From assembly GCA_964636705.1 (NCBI GenBank), contig CAZWUJ010000004.1, positions 113,662 through 177,661 of the forward strand: a DNA stretch of 64,000 nucleotides, in the 5' to 3' direction. The notes beneath the pieces are model-generated. The model did not search any database. It was not told the DNA's origin and worked only from the letters and a program-made list of their open reading frames with translations. This DNA comes from VXRJ01 sp964636705 (lineage in GTDB: Bacteria; Acidobacteriota; Vicinamibacteria; Vicinamibacterales; UBA8438). The stretch's first letter is position 1. Every line of letters begins with the position of its first letter. The position numbers and the translations under genes were made by a program. Shown one piece after another: positions 44,200-51,925 of this stretch.

Positions 44200-44292
44200 C
44201 TACGGCCGGTGGCGTCGACCAGCCACCGGACGCCTTCCTCCAGGGATGCGTTGACGGCGGCGAGGTTGGCACGGTCGAGGGAGCCGGTCAGT
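44200..44292 (-). repeat. partial duplicate of the squalene-cyclase-like gene 3' part
   Basis: About 90 bases closely match 45008-45100 inside the functional cyclase gene (shared runs such as GGTGGCGTCGA, CAGCCACCGGA, GACGGCGGCGAGG and GGTCGAGGGAGCCGG). In the minus-strand frame it reads GSLDRANLAAVNASLEEGVRWLVDAT against GSLDPASLAAVDESIATGIRWLIDAT. Remains of a second cyclase copy or a local duplication, now interrupted by the NYN gene. Confidence 0.7.
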
Positions 44293-44799
44293 TACGTTTA
44301 GTCGTTCCGCCTTGCCCGAGCCATCGGGCGATCTGTCAGGTCGAGAGCCGTCTGATCTCGGTACTTCAACCCCCCAGCCCCTTCCGTGCATTCGCTCCAG
44401 CGTGCGGTGGAATCCCCGGCCATGCATGTAGCCAGCGCCATCGCCGGTGAGCAGCACGATAACGCCCGGGTTACCGTTGTGATCCAGGCCGTCTTCGAGC
44501 ATACGCAACTGAAGCCACTGATCGGGCACCCCCTGTTCACCCTGGTCGCGTGCGCCACGGTCAAACAGATTAACTTCGACGCCTCGGTTCTCCATCCGGT
44601 TCCAGAGCTGCTGCATTTCCGGAGGAATGGACGCGGCGGCAGCCGCCCGAGTCACGGGGCGGTCGGCGTGGGCTAGGCGAAGCAGGTTGTCGAAATGTAC
44701 GCCTACAAGGTAGCGGGCTCCGGGCGTGCCCTCATGCTCTTCGGCGAGCCTTTGCGCCTCGTGGTAGATGTTGGAGTTGTCCCAGTAGACGAAGACCAT
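44200..44799 (-). CDS. NYN (PIN-like) domain protein, C-terminus disrupted
   Basis: Starts MVFVYWDNSNIYHEAQRLAEEHEG, the NYN nuclease-fold opening with the acidic/Asn site WDNSN. NRMENRGVEVNLFDRG and VIVLLTGDGAGYMHGRGF (second acidic site TGDGAG) follow. After GRGWGVEV (about residue 150) the sequence becomes Arg/Pro-rich and overlaps the cyclase duplicate in another frame, so the natural C-terminus is probably lost. Family members are RNases or nucleic-acid binders. Possibly still active because both acidic sites are intact. Confidence 0.65.
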   Translation of the reverse strand: MVFVYWDNSNIYHEAQRLAEEHEGTPGARYLVGVHFDNLLRLAHADRPVTRAAAAASIPPEMQQLWNRMENRGVEVNLFDRGARDQGEQGVPDQWLQLRMLEDGLDHNGNPGVIVLLTGDGAGYMHGRGFHRTLERMHGRGWGVEVPRSDGSRPDRSPDGSGKAERLNVTDRLPRPCQPRRRQRIPGGRRPVAGRRHRP

Positions 44800-44873
44800 G
44801 GAGTTCTCTCTTGTCCAGAGGTGCGCCGTTCCCCATTGTCGGCCCGAGGGAAGAGCCTGCGCAACTCCAGTGG

Positions 44874-46766
44874 TTAGCGGCAGGCATTCTTGCCGATTGC
44901 CGCCGCCGAGGCGAGGGCGGCGAGGGTGAACACCTTCGGGTAGAGCGCCTCGCGGTACCAGAGGCGGGCAAAGTAGAGGCCGATGGGCGTCGCCGGGGTG
45001 CGGCGTCCATGGTCGGTGGCGTCGATCAGCCACCGGATGCCCGTGGCGATGGATTCGTCGACGGCGGCGAGGCTGGCAGGGTCGAGGGAGCCGGCCCGTG
45101 GGCGCTGGCGCCAAGTGGACAGCGCACCGAGGGCGACGGCGGTTTCCTCGATGGAAGGGGGAACGTTCGGCGCTCCGCCCCAGCCGCCGTCGGGGTGGCG
45201 GGCCGCGGCGAGCCATTCCGCGGCACGGGTCTCGGCGGCCGGGATGGTACGGCCGTCCGCCAGAGCGGCGAGACCTTCGAGAACGCGCCCGGTGCCGTAG
45301 ACCGGATTCTCTTCGTCCGGCGCACGCTGGTTGCCGAACCAGAGCGGCACCCACGAGCCGTCCTGCCGCTGCGCCCGTTCCAGGTACCGAACCGCGCGGT
45401 CCAGGGCACGGTCGCAGTTGGCGGCAAGCGGCTGGGGTAGCGCGGGTTGCCAGGCGGTCCAGGCGCGCAACGCGTGCGCGGTCAGATCGGGACTGCTCCG
45501 GTCGAACGGCAGCGCGCCCCAGCCACGACAGAAGGTGGGCATGCCGCCGTCAGAGTTCTGCAGGTCGATCAGCCAGCCAACGCCGGCCGAGGCGGTGTCG
45601 AGACACTCGGCGTCGAGGGTGGAGGGATCGCCCCGGTTGGTGAGGGCGTGGAGCGCGAGCAGGGCGCCAGGTGTGTCGTCGGCGTCCGGAACGCCGCCCG
45701 GCAGGTCGGTCCACGCCCAGCCGCCCGGCGCGGCAGCGGTGTAGACGTGATAGGCGCGGTGGTGTTGATCGAGCAGCCAGCGGCGGATCACCACCGGATC
45801 GGAGGCGTCAAGCCGGTCGCGCCAACCGGGGCGGCGCGCCAGCGCATTGACGGCCAGCGTCGTCACCCACGTCGCAAGGTTGGTGTCGATCGGCCAGCTC
45901 CCGTCCGCCCGCGCCGAGCGCTTGAGGAAGGCGATCCCGGGCGCGACGACGGGGTGCGACGTTTCGCCCGCCGCCACCAGGCTCATGACCACGAAGCTGG
46001 TAAGCGGCGTCGCTTCCAGAAAGCCGCCGCTGGCGGGCTGCAGCAGAGCGAGGCGATCCAGGGCCGGCGTCCTGACGATGCGGCGCACGAGGCGCGCGGC
46101 CGGGTTGCGGGTCGGCCGCTGCCGGTGCCGCACGAGGCCGATTGCGATGAGGGCCGGCAGGGCGTAGCTCACTACCGGCAGGCGCAGCCAGCGATACAGG
46201 GCGGCGGGCACCGCGGCCAGCTCGAACGGCAGTTGCGGCACGCGCCGCCAGCCATCGCGCGGGGAGTCGTCGTCCAGAAGGCCGGCCAGGGCGAGGACGG
46301 TCAGGATCGGGACGGAGAACGTGCGGTCCTTCCCGTACCGCACCTCGATCGTCCGGGCGAGCGCCTCCGGTTCCAGGCTGCCCGCGGCCCGCGTCATCCA
46401 GGCCCGGACCCGTTCCAGCGCCTGCTCGGCGCCCCCGCGGCCCTCTCCGGCAATCGTCAATGCCGCCCAGCACAGCGCCGTGGTGCTGACGTTGGCGGGA
46501 CTGTCGGTCGTATCGCCCCAGCCGCCCTCGTCAAGTTGTGTCCGGATCAGCCAGTCGACGCCGGCCGTGGCGAGGGGCGGGGGCGCCGCCCGCCCGCCGG
46601 CGCGCGCCTCGAGCGTCAGCGCGATCACGGCGGTTGCGGTCGAGAGCGCCGACGACGACAGCTCACCCACCCAGTGGCCGTAGGGGTTCCGCTCCGCCAG
46701 CAGCGTATCGGTCAGCCGGTCGAGCGTCTCTTCGAGCGCGCCGGCCAGCTTGTCGTCGAACGCCAT
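44874..46766 (-). CDS. squalene-hopene cyclase-like class II terpene cyclase
   Basis: Protein of 630 residues built of alpha-barrel squalene-cyclase repeats. The catalytic acid motif DADDT (361-365, canonical DxDDT) is intact in GGVPDADDTPGALL. QW-like repeats include LDEGGWGDT (78-86), RADGSWPID (286-), LQNSDGGMPTF, RQDGSWVPLWFG and HPDGGWGGAP. Length matches bacterial SHC, but the sequence looks divergent. It should cyclise a polyprene by protonation; hopene is not assured. Last gene of a nine-gene operon, one base after the companion cyclase-fold protein. Confidence 0.85.
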   Translation of the reverse strand: MAFDDKLAGALEETLDRLTDTLLAERNPYGHWVGELSSSALSTATAVIALTLEARAGGRAAPPPLATAGVDWLIRTQLDEGGWGDTTDSPANVSTTALCWAALTIAGEGRGGAEQALERVRAWMTRAAGSLEPEALARTIEVRYGKDRTFSVPILTVLALAGLLDDDSPRDGWRRVPQLPFELAAVPAALYRWLRLPVVSYALPALIAIGLVRHRQRPTRNPAARLVRRIVRTPALDRLALLQPASGGFLEATPLTSFVVMSLVAAGETSHPVVAPGIAFLKRSARADGSWPIDTNLATWVTTLAVNALARRPGWRDRLDASDPVVIRRWLLDQHHRAYHVYTAAAPGGWAWTDLPGGVPDADDTPGALLALHALTNRGDPSTLDAECLDTASAGVGWLIDLQNSDGGMPTFCRGWGALPFDRSSPDLTAHALRAWTAWQPALPQPLAANCDRALDRAVRYLERAQRQDGSWVPLWFGNQRAPDEENPVYGTGRVLEGLAALADGRTIPAAETRAAEWLAAARHPDGGWGGAPNVPPSIEETAVALGALSTWRQRPRAGSLDPASLAAVDESIATGIRWLIDATDHGRRTPATPIGLYFARLWYREALYPKVFTLAALASAAAIGKNACR

Positions 46767-47645
46767 TCAGAGACTCAGATGCCCCAGGGCGAGGAGCGCA
46801 TACCAGGTGTATTCGCAGTCCTGCACGTCGTCGCCCCAACTGCCGTAGAAGCCGCCGGAGTTGGTCCAGAGGCTGTCGATGAAGTCCAGGCAGGGTTCCT
46901 TGATCGGCTCCAGGGGCACGTGCGCGCCTACGAGCGCGTGGATCGCGGTCGCGGTGGAGAGCAGGTCCGGGGCGGGCACCGCCGGTCCCGCGCAGAAGCC
47001 CCCGTCCGCCGCGTGCCGCGCGAGCAGCCAGTCCGCCGCGTCCCGCGCAGGAGGACGCGAGAAGCGCCGCAGCAGGGTCAGGGCCGCCGCCGTGGGTGGC
47101 GTCAGGCCGGCCGGCGCGGCAGGGTGATTGGCGTAGCCGCCGTCCTCCGCGCGCAGACCTTCCAGGCAGGCGACAACCCCGCCGGGATCCGGAACCGCAG
47201 CGCCCAGGTCCTCGTAAGCGCCGGCGGCGAGGAAGCAACCGTAGGCCGAGCCGTGTTCCGCGTCCGGCGTCTGGCTGTAGCCGCCGTCCGGCGTGCGGTG
47301 TGCTTCGATCCGCGCGCGCAACGCGTCGGCCGGCGCCTCGCTTACGGCGCCGATGTCGGCCCAGCACCGGGCGAGGCAGGCGGCATGCACGAAGTCCAGC
47401 GCGCCGGGATCGTCGTGCCGCGCCAGGAACGGCCGCACCCGCTCCGCCGGCACGTCGCGCTGGAGCGCGATCAGTCCCTCGAGGCCGAAGACGGTGTAGT
47501 AGAGGTCGCTGGCGCCGTCGCGATCCTGAAAGCCGCCGTCGGGATTCAGCCGGGAGGAGAAGAAGTTCGCGGTCAGGTCGGCCGCGTCACCGAGCAGCTT
47601 CGGCGACACTCTGGCCACCTGCAGCATTTCGAGCCTCAAACTCAC
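46767..47645 (-). CDS. prenyltransferase/squalene-cyclase repeat protein
   Basis: Protein of 292 residues, one alpha-alpha barrel of the prenyltransferase beta subunit/terpene cyclase repeat type: LNPDGGFQDRDG, RTPDGGYSQTPD, RAEDGGYANHP, HAADGGFCAGP and TNSGGFYGSWGDDVQDCEYTWYALLALG. No DxDD acid motif, so not a class II cyclase by itself; it may pair with the SHC-like protein or act like a protein prenyltransferase beta subunit. A GTG start overlaps the upstream gene by 59 bases; the ATG at 47627 with TTGAGG before it is a good alternative. Confidence 0.8.
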   Translation of the reverse strand: MSLRLEMLQVARVSPKLLGDAADLTANFFSSRLNPDGGFQDRDGASDLYYTVFGLEGLIALQRDVPAERVRPFLARHDDPGALDFVHAACLARCWADIGAVSEAPADALRARIEAHRTPDGGYSQTPDAEHGSAYGCFLAAGAYEDLGAAVPDPGGVVACLEGLRAEDGGYANHPAAPAGLTPPTAAALTLLRRFSRPPARDAADWLLARHAADGGFCAGPAVPAPDLLSTATAIHALVGAHVPLEPIKEPCLDFIDSLWTNSGGFYGSWGDDVQDCEYTWYALLALGHLSL

Positions 47646-49350
47646 TGCACCAGCCTTGAATCTCGACGCTGAAGATCTTGCCGATGACCCGGCGCAGCAA
47701 CCCCTTGAGGCTGGGGTTGGTCAGACCGGGCAGCGAGCGGATCGCCTCTTCCTTGTAGCCTTCCATCATCCGGCGGCTCCGCTCGACCGAATCGAACTGG
47801 TCGAGCAGGGCGCGCAGGCGTTCCGGCGATGCGCTGCCGTTCACGCGCTCGCGGCGCCAGGCCCGCGCCAGGATCGGCCGCAGCTCCGGCTCCGTCTTCG
47901 CCTGCTCGTAGCCGACCGCGAGCGGCAGCGATGGACGCAGCGCCGCGATGTCGTCCGGCGCGTCGGCGGAAGGCGCGAAGTCGTCCAGGTCGTCCCGGAT
48001 CTGGTAGGCGATGCCGAGCGCGTCGCTGTACTTGCGAAGGGTCTCGAACACTTCCGGCTCGGCCTTCGCCGCCGCCGCCCCCAGCTCGAGCGCGACGCCG
48101 AAAGCCGGGGCGGTCTTCTGCCGGAAGATCTCCAGCACCTGCCGCGAGCCGAGCGGCTTCGGGCTGCGCGCCCACAACAGCTCTTCGCCCTGGCCGAGGC
48201 AGAGGGTGCGGTGGCCGCGCGCCGCGATGGCCGTCATGGCGGCGCGCACGTCCGGCGGGAAGCCGCACTCGGCGAGCAGGCGGTAGCCCTCGCCGATCAG
48301 GAGGTCGCCCACGTTGATGGCGGCCGGCACGCCGTGCGTCGCATGCAGCGTCGGCTCGCCGTAACGGAGCGCGTCGCCGTCCTCGATGTCGTCGTGGATC
48401 AGCGACGCCTTGTGGAAGCACTCGACCGCTAGGGCGACCTGGCGGAGCGCGTCGGGCACCGGCGCGTGCGGATCGTCCTGCAGCGCCTGGTGGACGCAGA
48501 CGGTCAGGAACGGCCGCCACCGCTTGCCGGCGCGCGTCAGCTCGGCGCGGGCGAGGGTCTCCGTCCCGCTGGCGGCCGGACCGCCGAACAGCGTATCGAG
48601 CGTCGACGGCTCGAACCAGCTCTCGACATCCTTCCGCAGCGCGTCGAGATCGAGCCGGCGCGTCCGGTCGTCGCTCGTCGTATGGATGAAGTCCCAGACC
48701 CATTCGACGTCGACCGCGGTGTCCTTGCAGTCGTCCTGCAGCAGCGGAATCGCGACCCCCGGAATCGCCGCCGACTCCATGTAGGGGAACGCCCGCTCGA
48801 GGACCGAGATGCAACTGACGCCGACGATAGCCTCGATCTTGCCGGTCTGGATGAGCGCCATGACGAGGGCCGATCCCTCCGCCACCAGAACGGCGTAGCC
48901 GAGGCGCTCGGCTTCTTCCTGCAGATCCTGGATGGAGCACAGGCCGCACTGCTTGCAGAGGAGGCCGAACTCGTCGAACGGGGCTGGGCAGCGGTCCTCG
49001 ACCCGCAGGCACTTCGGAAGCAACAGCAGCCGCCGGTCGTAGGGAACCGTCGAAAGCTGCTCGCGCCACACCTCGTTGCTCAGGACGATGCCGACGTAGT
49101 CGACGTACTTCGAGTCGATCCCGTGCCGCGCGATGAGCGCTTCGGCCCGCTGGCGCAACTCGTCGAGCACCAGCGGCGGCGTCAGCTCGTTCCGCGTCTC
49201 CGCCACGTAGTCCTGCACCTGCCGGAGGATCAGCTCGCGCTCGCCCCGCGTCTGCGGGATGGTCTCCTGCGGCGGACGGTCCGGCATCTCCGGCACGGCG
49301 CGCGGCAGCGAGACGAGCGGCAACGGCGCGGTCGGCGTGGCGGTTTCCAT
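47587..49350 (-). CDS. DUF116-polyprenyl diphosphate synthase fusion
   Basis: Fusion of 587 residues. The N-terminal half (about 30-240) is a DUF116 domain with Cys114, Cys121, Cys132, Cys135, Cys138 in LPKCLR ... CPAPFDEFGLLCKQCGLCSIQDLQEEA, suggesting an Fe-S or metal site. The C-terminal half (about 260-560) is a trans-isoprenyl diphosphate synthase with DDIED (320-324) and DDLDD (453-457), plus GKRWRP. The synthase should extend IPP units to a C15-C30 polyprenyl diphosphate. Its C-terminus overlaps the next gene, and the radical SAM gene is 20 bases upstream. Confidence 0.88.
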   Translation of the reverse strand: METATPTAPLPLVSLPRAVPEMPDRPPQETIPQTRGERELILRQVQDYVAETRNELTPPLVLDELRQRAEALIARHGIDSKYVDYVGIVLSNEVWREQLSTVPYDRRLLLLPKCLRVEDRCPAPFDEFGLLCKQCGLCSIQDLQEEAERLGYAVLVAEGSALVMALIQTGKIEAIVGVSCISVLERAFPYMESAAIPGVAIPLLQDDCKDTAVDVEWVWDFIHTTSDDRTRRLDLDALRKDVESWFEPSTLDTLFGGPAASGTETLARAELTRAGKRWRPFLTVCVHQALQDDPHAPVPDALRQVALAVECFHKASLIHDDIEDGDALRYGEPTLHATHGVPAAINVGDLLIGEGYRLLAECGFPPDVRAAMTAIAARGHRTLCLGQGEELLWARSPKPLGSRQVLEIFRQKTAPAFGVALELGAAAAKAEPEVFETLRKYSDALGIAYQIRDDLDDFAPSADAPDDIAALRPSLPLAVGYEQAKTEPELRPILARAWRRERVNGSASPERLRALLDQFDSVERSRRMMEGYKEEAIRSLPGLTNPSLKGLLRRVIGKIFSVEIQGWCSEFEARNAAGGQSVAEAAR

Positions 49351-49370
49351 GGGGTCTGCGGGTGGCGCGG

Positions 49371-50564
49371 TCAGCTATAGGCCCCGAATCCGAAGAACCA
49401 GTGCTTCTTCGCGAAGCTGTAGGCCCAGTGCTCCTCCGGGATCTCCTGACCCGGGAGGTGCTGGCTGCCGCGGCCGGTCAGGGCGGACAATTCCGCCGCC
49501 GCCGTCTGCCGTTGGGTGGTGTCGCGCGCCCCGTGGCGGTCGACCAGCTCGCGCACCAGGTCGGGCCGCTCCAGCACGATGCAGCCGCGCGTCGTGGCGG
49601 CCGCCGTCTCACGAAAGTCCTTCAGGAAGGCGGACTGCGTCATCGTCTCGAACAAGCTGGGGCGATCATAGACCGATTCGGTCGCGAACTGGATGATCGG
49701 GCACGGCTCGATGTCGCCATACGGGCTGATGTGGTGGCTGACGCCGGTCGCCATCGGGCAGAGCGCCTGCCCCTCGTCGTCCCAGTAGGCGTCGACGATG
49801 GCGATCGGGAGCCGGGCCCGCATCTCCACGATGAACCGCCGGACGCGGAGCACTTCCTCCGGGTCGAGGGCCAGTTCCACCGATGGCTTCGGCCCGGTCA
49901 CCCGGTAGGTGTGGAACCAGGCGTAGTGGACGCCCATGTCGATCAGGCGGCGCAGCCACGCCTCCTGCACGAGGTCGTCGAGGTTCGTCTTGCAGACGCT
50001 GGTCGCGACGCCGGTGATCAGCCGGTTGCGCGTGCAGGCTTCGAGGCCGGCGAGCGACTTGTCGAGGACGCCGGCGCGCCCGCGCCGCTCGTCGCTCACC
50101 ACCGAGGTCCCCTCGATGCTCACCAGCGGCGTGACGTTGCCGAGGCGGCGCAGCTCGGCCGCCCGCGCGTCGTCGATCAGATGGCCGTTGGTGAAGAGCT
50201 GGAAGTAGCAGTCCGGATGGGCGGCGAAGAGATCGAACAGCTCGGGGTGCATCAGCGGCTCGCCCCCGAGGATGCCGAAGTAGCTGTTGCCGTGCGCCTT
50301 CGCGTCGCCGACGATCCGGTTCAGCTCGTCCAGCTCGATCTTGCGGCTCGGCGCCTCGACGTCGACCCAGCATCCCTGGCACCGCAACTGGCAGCCGGAG
50401 ATGACCGAGATGAAGAGGAACGGCGGGAAGTGCTCGCCGCGCTTCAGCCGCTGCTTGTAGCGCTGGACGGAGCGGACGCCCTTGACGCCCATGTTCCAGA
50501 CGAGCTTGCGCAGCGCCCGGGGATCGGGCTCGGTCAGCATCCGGCGGGCGAGGGCGAGCATCAT
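49371..50564 (-). CDS. radical SAM protein with SPASM-like C-terminus
   Basis: Protein of 397 residues with the radical SAM cluster motif C58-x3-C62-x2-C65 in VISGCQLRCQGCW, GGEPLMHPELFD and SIEGTSVVSDERRGRAG. A second Cys region (LCPMATGVSHHISPYGDIEPCPIIQF) is SPASM-like and could bind an auxiliary cluster. Not clearly HpnH or LipA. I place the start at ATGATG (50564), preceded by AGGAG, rather than at a GTG 39 bases upstream inside the ferredoxin gene. Same operon as the cyclases. Confidence 0.85.
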   Translation of the reverse strand: MMLALARRMLTEPDPRALRKLVWNMGVKGVRSVQRYKQRLKRGEHFPPFLFISVISGCQLRCQGCWVDVEAPSRKIELDELNRIVGDAKAHGNSYFGILGGEPLMHPELFDLFAAHPDCYFQLFTNGHLIDDARAAELRRLGNVTPLVSIEGTSVVSDERRGRAGVLDKSLAGLEACTRNRLITGVATSVCKTNLDDLVQEAWLRRLIDMGVHYAWFHTYRVTGPKPSVELALDPEEVLRVRRFIVEMRARLPIAIVDAYWDDEGQALCPMATGVSHHISPYGDIEPCPIIQFATESVYDRPSLFETMTQSAFLKDFRETAAATTRGCIVLERPDLVRELVDRHGARDTTQRQTAAAELSALTGRGSQHLPGQEIPEEHWAYSFAKKHWFFGFGAYS

Positions 50565-50568
50565 GGGA

Positions 50569-51477
50569 TCAGGACTCCTGGCCGGCCCCCGCCGTTTCGC
50601 CACCGGCCTGGCCGGCGGCCAGGTTGGCTTCCACTGCTTCTTCGGCGCGGCGCTTCGCGGCCTCGGCCTTCGCCTGGATCTCGTCGAGCGAGGGCAGGCT
50701 GGAAAGCACCTCGGCCGGAATGTCGAGGTTCGCCTGCAGCTTGACGAGGCACTTCTGCCGTTCCTTCAGCGCGCGCTCCTCGTCCCGTTCCTTCGAGAAG
50801 CGGGACTTCGCCTTCGCGCTCCGGTCGCGCAGGGCGGCGTAGATGTCGCCGCCGAGGAGGGCGGAGATGTCCACCTTCATCGCCTCGCGCCGCACGTCGT
50901 CGGTGTTGACCTCGCCGCCATGGATCGGGCCGTGGCGGTACTTCGGGAAGAGGATCGCCACCTCCGGGCAGACGCGCGAGCAGGCGGGGCAGTCGGTCTT
51001 GCAGTTGTCGTGATTCTGGACCTGGATCTGCCCCTGCTTGGAGACGCCGTAGACGTCGAAGAGGCAGAAGCTGAGGCACTGCATGCAGTTGGTGCAGCGG
51101 TCGAAGTCGATGACCGGGAACCACGGCTTCCAGTTGCCGGGCTCGCGGGCGTCGCACTCGGCGCGGATCGCCTCGACCTGGGCGAGCACGGCGTCGGGCG
51201 TGTGGTCCCCGATGTCCCGGAACCAGACGCGGCCGCCGCCGTCCGTGCCCAGCGAGTCGGCCGGCTTCTCGTCGCTGAAACGCCCGAGGACGGCGAGCGC
51301 GTTGCCGTCGTCGGCGCGCGCGGCGGCCCCCTCCGTGACGCGCGTCACGCGGTAGCCGCGATCGAGCAGCGCGCCCATGAGGGTGAAGCGGCGGCCGGCG
51401 TCGATCGGCTCGGCGCCGCGCCCTTCGTAGAGGGCGACCTGCAGGACGGGCAGCGCGAGCGCGCCGGCGCCGCTCAT
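50569..51477 (-). CDS. 4Fe-4S ferredoxin-domain protein
   Basis: Protein of 302 residues. A central region has two ferredoxin cluster motifs: DFDRCTNCMQCLSFCLFDVYGV and CKTDCPACSRVCPEVAI. The N-terminal 100 residues are unrecognised (FTLMGALLDRGYRVTRVT), and the C-terminus is a charged coiled coil (ERALKERQKCLVKL, then AEAAKRRAEEAVEAN). Likely supplies electrons to the neighbouring radical SAM or DUF116 proteins. ATG overlaps the upstream gene's TGA. Confidence 0.8.
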   Translation of the reverse strand: MSGAGALALPVLQVALYEGRGAEPIDAGRRFTLMGALLDRGYRVTRVTEGAAARADDGNALAVLGRFSDEKPADSLGTDGGGRVWFRDIGDHTPDAVLAQVEAIRAECDAREPGNWKPWFPVIDFDRCTNCMQCLSFCLFDVYGVSKQGQIQVQNHDNCKTDCPACSRVCPEVAILFPKYRHGPIHGGEVNTDDVRREAMKVDISALLGGDIYAALRDRSAKAKSRFSKERDEERALKERQKCLVKLQANLDIPAEVLSSLPSLDEIQAKAEAAKRRAEEAVEANLAAGQAGGETAGAGQES

Positions 51478-51902
51478 TCCTTCTCCTCCGTCGCGGGCTG
51501 GGAGTCGCCGTTCAGCATGGCGGCCGCCACTTCCTCCGCCGTCTGCTCGCGCATGTTCAGGATCGTGACCTGTTCCTTGTCGAGGGGAGAGCCGGCGTCG
51601 TTGAACAGCCAGCGGACCGCGCGAGGATAGCACGCGGCGATCTTCACCGGCCCTGCGCCCGCGATCTCCTTGAGGCGCGGATCGCGCCGCGCCGACATCT
51701 CGCACAGGTCGGGCGCCGCGTCGAAATCGACGCCGGAGGCGGCCAGCGCTTCCAGGACGCCGTCCTTTACCTTCAGCGGCACGACGCGGGCGTAGGCGCA
51801 GCGGCAGTAGACCAGGGCCGGCCCGGCGCCGGTGCCTCCGCCTGCCTGCGCCGGGGCCGTGTCGGCCTGGGCCGGGGGATCGGTCCGCTCGGGGTTGCTC
51901 AT
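51474..51902 (-). CDS. small Cys protein resembling HdrA N-terminal domain
   Basis: Protein of 142 residues with conserved-looking Cys in VYCRCAYARVV, PDLCEMSARRD and KIAACYPRAVRWLF. The order C-x-C, LC, AACYPR recalls the N-terminal domain of heterodisulfide reductase subunit HdrA (CHCG, CS, AACSPR). It lacks the flavin part of HdrA. I infer an Fe-S or thiol electron-carrier role with the adjacent ferredoxin; no firm family known to me. Confidence 0.55.
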   Translation of the reverse strand: MSNPERTDPPAQADTAPAQAGGGTGAGPALVYCRCAYARVVPLKVKDGVLEALAASGVDFDAAPDLCEMSARRDPRLKEIAGAGPVKIAACYPRAVRWLFNDAGSPLDKEQVTILNMREQTAEEVAAAMLNGDSQPATEEKE

Positions 51903-51925
51903 TCCGGTTTCCTGCCCTCGGGCGA

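Noticed and set aside
45447..47672. 741-codon plus-strand frame
   Set aside because: Antisense to the cyclase genes, Arg/Val-rich, no motif.
49371..50564. HpnH (hopanoid radical SAM) assignment
   Set aside because: The region around the Cys motif and the SPASM-like C-terminus does not match what I know of HpnH, so only a general radical SAM call is made.
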